Shown: piece by piece, positions 1 to 5,711 of the stretch | How positions within the stretch are numbered: position 1 is the stretch's first letter | How the letters are laid out: each line of letters opens with the position of its first letter | DNA from: CAZILN01 sp964540005 | GTDB lineage: Bacteria > Bacteroidota > Bacteroidia > Bacteroidales > SM23-62 | Assembly (NCBI GenBank): GCA_964540005.1 | Contig: CAZILN010000138.1 | Location: 1 to 10,477 of the forward strand | DNA: 10,477 bases | Reading direction: 5' to 3' | The notes under the pieces: model-generated | Seen by the model: only the letters and a program-made list of their open reading frames with translations | What the model was told of the DNA's origin: nothing | Database searches by the model: none | Made by a program: the position numbers and the translations under genes

Positions 1-178
1 TAGAAAGAGCACCTGCAACCAATCCTGCTAAGGATGCCAGAATAATCGGATTTCTAATATCAGTAGCAGCTGCAATACCTATAGCGATACTTGCCGTTGA
101 GAGAATGCCGTCATTTGCACCCAGAACAGCAGCCCTCAGCCAGCCACTTCTGTTTGTATAATGTCTTTCAAGTGCCAT
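1..178 (-). CDS. VIT/CCC1-family iron/manganese transporter, N-terminal fragment
   Basis: The minus-strand frame opens with ATG at 176-178 and runs off the window start, giving 59 residues. It begins MALERHYTNRSGWLRAAVLG and continues ANDGILSTASIAIGIAAA. The HYTxRSGWLRAAVLGANDGIxSTAS pattern is the typical N-terminus of bacterial VIT1/CCC1 proteins, which are membrane transporters moving Fe2+ or Mn2+ out of the cytosol. The conserved GANDGI Asp lies in the first membrane helix of this family. The rest of the protein (normally about 230 residues with five helices) lies outside the window, so integrity cannot be judged. It sits 56 bp downstream of the GH74 stop on the same strand, with no obvious functional link. 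No good promoter was found in the gap. Family assignment is strong; metal specificity is not determined. Confidence 0.85.
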   Translation of the reverse strand, partial: MALERHYTNRSGWLRAAVLGANDGILSTASIAIGIAAATDIRNPIILASLAGLVAGALS

Positions 179-234
179 ATTTTTCTCTTTAAGATATTAT
201 TTTACAAAACTGTCGAAGTGAACTCAATTTTATC

Positions 235-2553
235 CTACTGTGGATCCCCGTAAATGCACCCGCGACCATGGGTTCCTATGTACACACGGCCGTACTTTTT
301 CGGATCTCCGGTAATGTGCATTAACAGGCCCCACTGATGCTGTTCATCATTGATACGGACCCATCCGTCCTGAATGTCATCAGATCGAAATATGCCACGC
401 TCGCCATCGATGATACCTATCAGATAAAGCGCCGGAACATGTGAATCTGTTTTCCCTTTTCCGAACCCGAATCCATGGATCTCCTCTACCCCCTTAATTC
501 TTATGAGTTCACCCGAGTTATCGGCAGAATGATACAAGCCATCGAATGCAGCAATCCACAGATCTCCCTCTTTCCCGGGTGCCGCATAGATCCTGTCCTG
601 ACCCCCGCGCCTGTCTCCCCGGTTCCCCCCGGATCCGGGCAGACCACCGTGTAACTGAAGCTTTCTTTCAGTAAAGCTTCTACCCCTGTCATCACTGATA
701 TAGAGCAGGCCAGCAAACAGATCCATGGCATAAAACTTCACCGGGTTTACCGGGTCTGCAATTACACGTGTGTTACCCGGTATGCCTTCAGATTCATTCC
801 AGCTTTTTCCATGATCAGCAGTATAAAATACTGGCAGAACCCGGGTTGTCCGGCTCGCACCGAATCCGGTTCGTACTGGCTCCGGGGACCAGATCCAGGT
901 GTTCCCGTCGGAAGATACGGCTATATGTCCCAGCCTGCTCTCCGGATGAGGCATCGAATCTGCCGCCTGCCAGGTCCTGCCCCAGTCCAGCGAATACCCG
1001 ATATTATCCCCCGGATTGTCATTGGTGGCCCTGCCTACCCTGACGATGATGCCCGGATTGAGAACTGCACAGGCCACAGAGTTGGTATTGCCAAAGCGCG
1101 GATGGGAAAAATTCCCTTCAGCAACTGGTTTGTCAAGATCCCAATGAACAAATCCTCCATAATCACCTATGGCTGTAACCAGGTGAGCCCCGTCAGGAGG
1201 ACTTAACAGGTCAAGCGGCACTGTTTCTTCAATGCCTGTACTCATTACCTGCCAATGTGTGGGCTTTCCCTCATCCATATCGGTGAGGTTAAATGTTTCG
1301 TGTCCTCCGTAGCCTGTAGTAAAGATGGCATGATCCGGATTAAAGGGATCAATCTCGATATCAAAAAGCCAGTGGATTCCTGTATGGGCAACATAGGGTG
1401 CCAGAGAATCATCGAAAGTACCTCCTTCTTTAAATACCTGTTTCCAGCTAATACCCCCGTCCAGAGAACGGAAAATGTCCTCCCCGCTATCTATCTCATA
1501 CCTGTGATATGAACTTACGATTAGTGTAGATGGATTTTGCGCATCAACAGAGACAGCGGCATACCCAAAAGCCCTTTCTGCATCCGGTTTATCAGGGGTG
1601 ATCTCCGTCCAGTCACCCGTATCAGTGTTGTACTTCCACACCCCTCCTCCAGTCATTTCTGAGGGTCCAGGCCTGTCCCCGTATGTCAGATACATCATTC
1701 CATCTGAAGCAAGCACTGCATGTGTGGGCCGGTATTGCTGCGGTTGTCCGGGAACCGCCTGCCAGGTTTTCCCGGCATCTTTGCTGTGAAAAAAGTTATC
1801 CTGGTTCATGAGCGATGCGCCTGCATATATATCTGAACTTGTCCCGGCCCGGGACAGGCTTCTTCCGTCAAAGATCACAAAGATGATCCCGCTTCCCCGG
1901 TTGTACCTGAAGCGCCTGTTTGAATTCTCCTGGCTTTGTGAGTCCTGAGGCGGTCGTTCTGAAATATCCGGGAAAGCTTCTACCCTTTGCCAGCTTACTG
2001 AACGGTCCGTACTTTTCCACAATCCGTCATTTCTTGTCCCGAGATACAGGATATCCCCATTATTGGGATCCACAGCCATCCGTTCACCGTTACCCCTTCC
2101 ATCCTCATTCCCTCCCATTTTGAAGGGGACATCAGTGCGTTGAAAGCTGCTTCCCCGGTCAGAAGAGCGAAGGATTGCTCCGTTTGGTGCACGGGAATTC
2201 GTATAGGTGCCGCATGAAAGAAAGATCCAATCCGGATCGGAAGGATCCAGGGCAATGCTCTCCACACCCATGAGGTTCATATCTTCGTATGACAACCTGT
2301 CCAGTAAAGGTTCCCAGCGCATTGTAACTTCATTTCTGCGGTATGCGCCGCCCATATCCGTACGTGCATAAACTATTCCCTTTTCATTCGGGTGAAAGAC
2401 GATGCCATCGACAAATCCCCCTCCAACAATTTGTACGTTTTTCCAGTTATAGGGCACTGATTCATGCTTCTGTAAGTCCTGTGCCCTGAGCGGGGAACAA
2501 ATAAGGGTAAAAATGAAAAGAGTTTTGAGGAATAACTGATTTGAAAGTACCAT
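235..2553 (-). CDS. Secreted GH74 xyloglucanase (xyloglucan-specific beta-1,4-glucanase)
   Basis: This 772-residue protein should hydrolyse beta-1,4-glucan backbone bonds of xyloglucan outside the cytoplasm. Residues 1-24 form a signal peptide (hydrophobic core 8-19, likely cleavage LRA/Q). The rest matches a full GH74 catalytic module of two seven-bladed beta-propellers. The diagnostic N-terminal block is GGGFVDGIVFHP, then YARTDMGGAYR, then NLMGVESIALDP. Asp66 of TDMGGAYR matches the GH74 catalytic base and Asp464 of IGDYGGF the catalytic acid. Asp-box motifs (S-x-D-x-G-x-x-W/F) occur near 130, 257, 363, 521, 578 and 620. There is no carbohydrate-binding module, dockerin or type IX sorting domain; the protein ends soon after the last blade (GRGCIYGDPQ). 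Unusual hydrophilic loops lie at 197-221 (Ser/Gln/Arg-rich) and 637-654 (Gly/Arg-rich). Endo versus exo action cannot be decided. ATG at 2551-2553 is chosen because the signal peptide follows directly. The gene diverges from the enolase-family gene. Confidence 0.9.
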   Translation of the reverse strand: MVLSNQLFLKTLFIFTLICSPLRAQDLQKHESVPYNWKNVQIVGGGFVDGIVFHPNEKGIVYARTDMGGAYRRNEVTMRWEPLLDRLSYEDMNLMGVESIALDPSDPDWIFLSCGTYTNSRAPNGAILRSSDRGSSFQRTDVPFKMGGNEDGRGNGERMAVDPNNGDILYLGTRNDGLWKSTDRSVSWQRVEAFPDISERPPQDSQSQENSNRRFRYNRGSGIIFVIFDGRSLSRAGTSSDIYAGASLMNQDNFFHSKDAGKTWQAVPGQPQQYRPTHAVLASDGMMYLTYGDRPGPSEMTGGGVWKYNTDTGDWTEITPDKPDAERAFGYAAVSVDAQNPSTLIVSSYHRYEIDSGEDIFRSLDGGISWKQVFKEGGTFDDSLAPYVAHTGIHWLFDIEIDPFNPDHAIFTTGYGGHETFNLTDMDEGKPTHWQVMSTGIEETVPLDLLSPPDGAHLVTAIGDYGGFVHWDLDKPVAEGNFSHPRFGNTNSVACAVLNPGIIVRVGRATNDNPGDNIGYSLDWGRTWQAADSMPHPESRLGHIAVSSDGNTWIWSPEPVRTGFGASRTTRVLPVFYTADHGKSWNESEGIPGNTRVIADPVNPVKFYAMDLFAGLLYISDDRGRSFTERKLQLHGGLPGSGGNRGDRRGGQDRIYAAPGKEGDLWIAAFDGLYHSADNSGELIRIKGVEEIHGFGFGKGKTDSHVPALYLIGIIDGERGIFRSDDIQDGWVRINDEQHQWGLLMHITGDPKKYGRVYIGTHGRGCIYGDPQ

Positions 2554-2581
2554 GATTTATATTTAGAGATGAAATCGGGTT

Positions 2582-2614
2582 GAAAAGTATAAGATTAAAG
2601 TAGCTGATACCAAA
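2582..2614 (-). promoter_or_regulatory. Candidate Bacteroidota promoter for the GH74 gene
   Basis: On the minus strand TTTG (2611-2614) is followed after 21 bases by TACTTTTC (2582-2589). This fits -33 TTTG and -7 TAnnTTTG of the Bacteroidota primary sigma factor, with one mismatch at the last base. It would place transcription start about 20 bases before the GH74 ATG. A perfect TACATTTG (2611-2618) also occurs here, but its nearest upstream TTTG is 24 bases away. This AT-rich gap is the only room for promoters of both divergent genes. No convincing promoter was found for the plus-strand gene. Confidence 0.45.
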
Positions 2615-2793
2615 TGTAAGAATAATGTTGACTGATTTATTCCAAATTTTCAGCCAACTTCGTTATAAAGCGAAATAAAAAATGCAGACAGGAATGCTTA
2701 TTTTAATAAATTGCATGGCAGAAAGTATTAAAGGCTTGAGAAATAGTTTACATGCATAATCTAAGGCATTCTTATCCCAAAAACAGAATCAAA

Positions 2794-4050
2794 ATGAAAA
2801 GAAGACAGTTTATTTCCGGCTCAGCAGCCAGTATCCTGACAGCCGCTTACCTACCCGGGTGCATTGGCCAGAAAGAAAATGAAAAGGGATATTACTACCA
2901 GGGACGAACGCCTGGATACTTAGAACAATGTATTATTGATCCGGGATTGAAGATCACCATGATTGAAACTTTCAGTACACCGGAGGTTGCCCTGGTAAAA
3001 GTTACCACAGACAGCGGCGCGGAAGGATGGGGACAGATATCCACCTATAATTCGGATATAGCCGTTACTGTTCTGCACAGGAATCTTGCCGGTATGGTGC
3101 TGGGAAGGGATCCGGCTGATATTGATGCAATAGTGGATGACTGCGTGGAGAGTAACCACAAATATCCATGGTCTTATGTTTGCAGGGCACTGGGAGGCAT
3201 AGATACTGCCATATGGGACTTGTACGGAAAGATAAAGGGAAAGCCTGTTTGCGAACTTATAGGTGGCAGGGCAGATCCTGTACGGATCTATGCTTCCAGC
3301 ATGAGCCGGACTATCAAGGCGGAGGATGAAGTCACACGGTTCCGTAAGTTGGAGGATGAGAAAGGTGTTACTGCATTCAAATTCAGGATAGGAGAAACAA
3401 ACGGCCGCAATGGGGATGCATGGCCCGGGAGGACGGAAGATATTATTAAAACCGTAGGCTCTGCCATGTCAGGCAGCAGCCTGCTCGTGGACGGGAACAG
3501 TTGTTATACCCCGGACAAAGCCATAGCAGTGGGGAAACTGCTCCAGGATAACGGAATAATACAGTTCGAGGAGCCCTGTCCGTACTGGGAGCTGGAATGG
3601 ACTGCAGAGGTAACTGCAGCCCTTTCCCTGGATGTTTCAGGAGGGGAACAAGACAACGACCTCGCTCAGTGGCGAAGGATGATCGCCATGAAAGCCGTGG
3701 ATATTACCCAGCCTGATATACTTTATATAGGAGGAATAGCCAGGACTATGCGAGTGGCAAAAATGGCAGAGCAGGCAGGTTTACCATGCATACCCCATTC
3801 GGCAAATAATTGCATGGTAACCTTATTTACCCTGCACATGATGAGGGCTATCCCCAATGCCGGAAAATATCTTGAATACTCCATCGAATCTGACAGCGGT
3901 ATTGAACAAACCGCAAGAAAACTGTTTTCCCCGGCCCTTGAAATCGATGACGGCCATCTGAACCTCCCGCCGGAACCCGGATGGGGTGTACAGGTAAATC
4001 CCGAATGGATGGAATCCGCCGAATATCAGAAAAGTGAATGGAAAGGCTGA
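2794..4050 (+). CDS. Exported mandelate racemase/muconate lactonizing enzyme family protein (enolase superfamily)
   Basis: The start is placed at the ATG of MKRRQF (418 residues) because it puts a Tat-like signal at the very N-terminus: RRQFISG, a hydrophobic stretch, then LPGC, which resembles a lipobox with Cys23. An in-frame ATG at 2752 would add 14 charged residues ahead of it. After the signal come the enolase N-terminal capping domain (about 50-165, with GGIDTAIWDLYGK) and a TIM barrel. Likely Mg2+ ligands are Asp233 (VDGN), Glu259/260 (FEEPCP) and Glu285 (GGEQ). The His/Asp dyad of the mandelate racemase subgroup appears as Asp308 (QPDILYIGG) and His335 (PHSANN), and Glu361 (LEYS) fits the last catalytic acid. 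The second-strand motif is Lys196-x-Arg198 rather than Lys-x-Lys. Enzymes of this group abstract the alpha proton of sugar acids, usually for dehydration; the substrate is not predictable here. Export is unusual for a catabolic dehydratase. It converges on araA with a 43-bp gap. Confidence 0.85.
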   Translation: MKRRQFISGSAASILTAAYLPGCIGQKENEKGYYYQGRTPGYLEQCIIDPGLKITMIETFSTPEVALVKVTTDSGAEGWGQISTYNSDIAVTVLHRNLAGMVLGRDPADIDAIVDDCVESNHKYPWSYVCRALGGIDTAIWDLYGKIKGKPVCELIGGRADPVRIYASSMSRTIKAEDEVTRFRKLEDEKGVTAFKFRIGETNGRNGDAWPGRTEDIIKTVGSAMSGSSLLVDGNSCYTPDKAIAVGKLLQDNGIIQFEEPCPYWELEWTAEVTAALSLDVSGGEQDNDLAQWRRMIAMKAVDITQPDILYIGGIARTMRVAKMAEQAGLPCIPHSANNCMVTLFTLHMMRAIPNAGKYLEYSIESDSGIEQTARKLFSPALEIDDGHLNLPPEPGWGVQVNPEWMESAEYQKSEWKG

Positions 4051-4093
4051 GAAAATCCGACGAGTAAATACCAGTCAGGATGTATCTATGCAG

Positions 4094-5584
4094 CTAAAAC
4101 TTCCGGTCATAATAGGCGGAATTCCACATCATTTCCTTCCGGAAACCGGATACTGAAGTGGACTCATCTATCACCAGCATTTCTATTCCGGCCATGCCCG
4201 CAAAGTTCTCCATGTGTTCCACACTCAGTGCCTGGCTGAAAGCTGTGTGGTGGGCACCTCCTGCCAGTATCCAGGCACCTGCAGCCACCTCCAGGTTAGG
4301 TTGGGGGACCCACAATACACTGGCTACTGGTAGTTTCGGCATATCGGGGACATCGACCACCTCGACAGTATTTACCAGCATCCGGAACCTGTTTCCCATG
4401 TCCAGGATGGTGGCATTTAGGGCCGGACCTGTCCCGGCTTTAAAGATCAGCCGGGCCGGGTCATCCTTACCTCCGATGGATAAGGGATGTATTTCAAGCC
4501 GTGGTTCTCCGGCTGCAATCGAAGGACAGACCTCCAGCATATGAGCGCCCAGTACCTTATTATTACCTGGTTCCAGATGGTAAGTGTAATCCTCCATAAA
4601 AGAGGTTCCGCCTTCTAATCCCGCACTCATTACCTTCAGGCTCCGCACCAGGGCAGCCGTCTTCCAGTCACCTTCGGCCCCGAAACCGTAGCCCTGGTTC
4701 ATCAGGTTCTGTACCGCCAGTCCGGGTAGCTGGAACAAGCCATGCAGATCTTCAAAAGTCGTCGTAAAGGCCTTGAACCCACCCTCTTCCAGGAATTGTT
4801 TCATTCCCAGTTCTATTTTTACCGCTTCATTCAGAGCATCTTTTCTTTCGTTCAGAACAACCGGATCAATCCTGTACCTGTCCTGGTACTCTTTTATGCT
4901 TTTCTCCACCCTGGCAGGATCAACGGTATTTACTACTTGGACCAGGTCCCCCACCCCGAATCCGTTTACGGAATACCCGAATGTTATCTGGGCCTCGACT
5001 TTGTCTCCTTCGGTAACTGCCACCTCTCTCATATTATCACCGAAGCGGGCTATCTTCATGTGGCTGGAATCATTCCATGCCATGGCAGCCCTCATCCATA
5101 TCTCAAGTTTTCCTTTAACATCATCCTGTTTCCAGTGACCCACTATCACCTTTCTCTCTATGCCCATCCTGGTTCCAATAAATCCGAATTCCCGGCCCCC
5201 GTGGGCGGACTGGTTCAGATTCATGAAATCCATATCAATCTCCCCCCAGGGAATATCCCTGTTGAACTGGGTATGCAGGTGAACAAAGGGTTTGTTCAGA
5301 GCTTTTAAGCCCGCGATCCACATCTTGGCCGGTGAGAAAGTATGCATCCAGGCAACCAGGCCTATACAGGAAGGGTCCACACTGGCCTCCAGGCATAGTT
5401 GAAGGATGGCATCGGGAGTGGTCAGTATTTCTTTATAAATGATCTGAACCGGCACATCCAGAGCATCGTTCAGATATTTAGCTATCTCCTGTGAATCCTT
5501 AGCAACCTGTCTGAGGGTTTCCTCTCCGTACAGGTGCTGAGTACCGGTAATAAACCAGGCTTCCATTGGTTTTATTTCTTTCAT
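4094..5584 (-). CDS. araA: L-arabinose isomerase
   Basis: AraA (EC 5.3.1.4) converts L-arabinose to L-ribulose in the cytoplasm, the first step toward D-xylulose 5-phosphate. The 496-residue length matches the family (about 500). The N-terminus has EAWFITGTQHLYG, followed by the conserved MHTFSPAKMWI and the HLHTQFNRDIPW block. Mn2+-binding and catalytic positions are visible: Glu304 (GFGAEGDWK), Glu331 (SFMEDYTY), His348 (GAHMLEVCPS) and the His445-His446 pair (GGAHHTAFS). The C-terminus is intact (AYYDRKF). ATG at 5582-5584 is the natural start: it gives the expected N-terminus and is preceded by a short leader with a palindromic promoter region. No araB, araD, sugar transporter or regulator is present in the window, so the remaining pathway enzymes must be elsewhere. 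It diverges from the FtsX-type permease, which is not functionally related. Confidence 0.97.
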   Translation of the reverse strand: MKEIKPMEAWFITGTQHLYGEETLRQVAKDSQEIAKYLNDALDVPVQIIYKEILTTPDAILQLCLEASVDPSCIGLVAWMHTFSPAKMWIAGLKALNKPFVHLHTQFNRDIPWGEIDMDFMNLNQSAHGGREFGFIGTRMGIERKVIVGHWKQDDVKGKLEIWMRAAMAWNDSSHMKIARFGDNMREVAVTEGDKVEAQITFGYSVNGFGVGDLVQVVNTVDPARVEKSIKEYQDRYRIDPVVLNERKDALNEAVKIELGMKQFLEEGGFKAFTTTFEDLHGLFQLPGLAVQNLMNQGYGFGAEGDWKTAALVRSLKVMSAGLEGGTSFMEDYTYHLEPGNNKVLGAHMLEVCPSIAAGEPRLEIHPLSIGGKDDPARLIFKAGTGPALNATILDMGNRFRMLVNTVEVVDVPDMPKLPVASVLWVPQPNLEVAAGAWILAGGAHHTAFSQALSVEHMENFAGMAGIEMLVIDESTSVSGFRKEMMWNSAYYDRKF

Positions 5585-5597
5585 GACAGAAAGATAA

Positions 5598-5616
5598 TAA
5601 ATGTATTTCGTACATT
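5598..5616 (-). promoter_or_regulatory. Palindromic operator-like site overlapping the araA -7 element
   Basis: AATGTA-TTTCG-TACATT (5600-5616) is a perfect inverted repeat with 6-bp arms and a 5-bp centre, 16 bp before the araA start. One arm overlaps TACATTTA (minus strand, 5598-5605), which fits the Bacteroidota -7 element TAnnTTTG at all but the last base. A clear TTTG at -33 is missing; CTTG occurs at spacings of 17 and 22. A repressor bound here would cover the -7 region, the arrangement expected for a sugar-responsive regulator. Dyad TGTA/TACA cores also occur in Bacillus AraR sites, but identity of the regulator is not established. Confidence 0.45.
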
Positions 5617-5654
5617 AAAATTCAAGTCAAGGTAAATCCGCCAATCATAACATT

Positions 5655-5685
5655 TTTGTTTTACGGAAATTCAATCCTATCTTTA
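5655..5685 (+). promoter_or_regulatory. Candidate Bacteroidota promoter for the FtsX-type permease gene
   Basis: TTTG (5655-5658) and TATCTTTA (5678-5685) are separated by 19 bases, matching the -33 TTTG / -7 TAnnTTTG pattern of the Bacteroidota housekeeping sigma factor with one mismatch at the final base. It would give a leader of roughly 20 nt before the ATG at 5712. No Shine-Dalgarno sequence follows, as is usual in this phylum. Confidence 0.5.
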
Positions 5686-5711
5686 ATTCCGGGAACCATA
5701 CTGTACAAATT

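Noticed and set aside
637..700. Frameshift or low-quality sequence at the Gly/Arg-rich stretch of GH74.
   Set aside because: The frame continues with normal propeller sequence and another blade on both sides, so a real loop is simpler.
235..2553. Sialidase or generic BNR-repeat protein because of the many Asp boxes.
   Set aside because: The TDMGGAYR and GDYGGF blocks and the GGGFVDGIVFHP start are specific to GH74; the sialidase Arg triad and FRIP motif are not seen.
2659..2674. Imperfect inverted repeat TTCG...CGAA between GH74 and the enolase gene.
   Set aside because: Only four base pairs are continuous in each arm; too weak to call an operator or a terminator.
2752..2793. Upstream ATG at 2752 for the enolase-family gene.
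   Set aside because: It would bury the Tat-like RRQF motif 17 residues in behind a charged stretch; the ATG at 2794 gives a normal signal peptide.
4051..4093. Bidirectional terminator between the convergent enolase and araA genes.
   Set aside because: No hairpin with a T-run could be found in the 43-bp gap; the same is true of 8109-8143.
4742..5308. Long plus-strand open frame inside araA.
   Set aside because: It is antisense to a full-length, highly conserved araA, has no recognisable protein features and no promoter.
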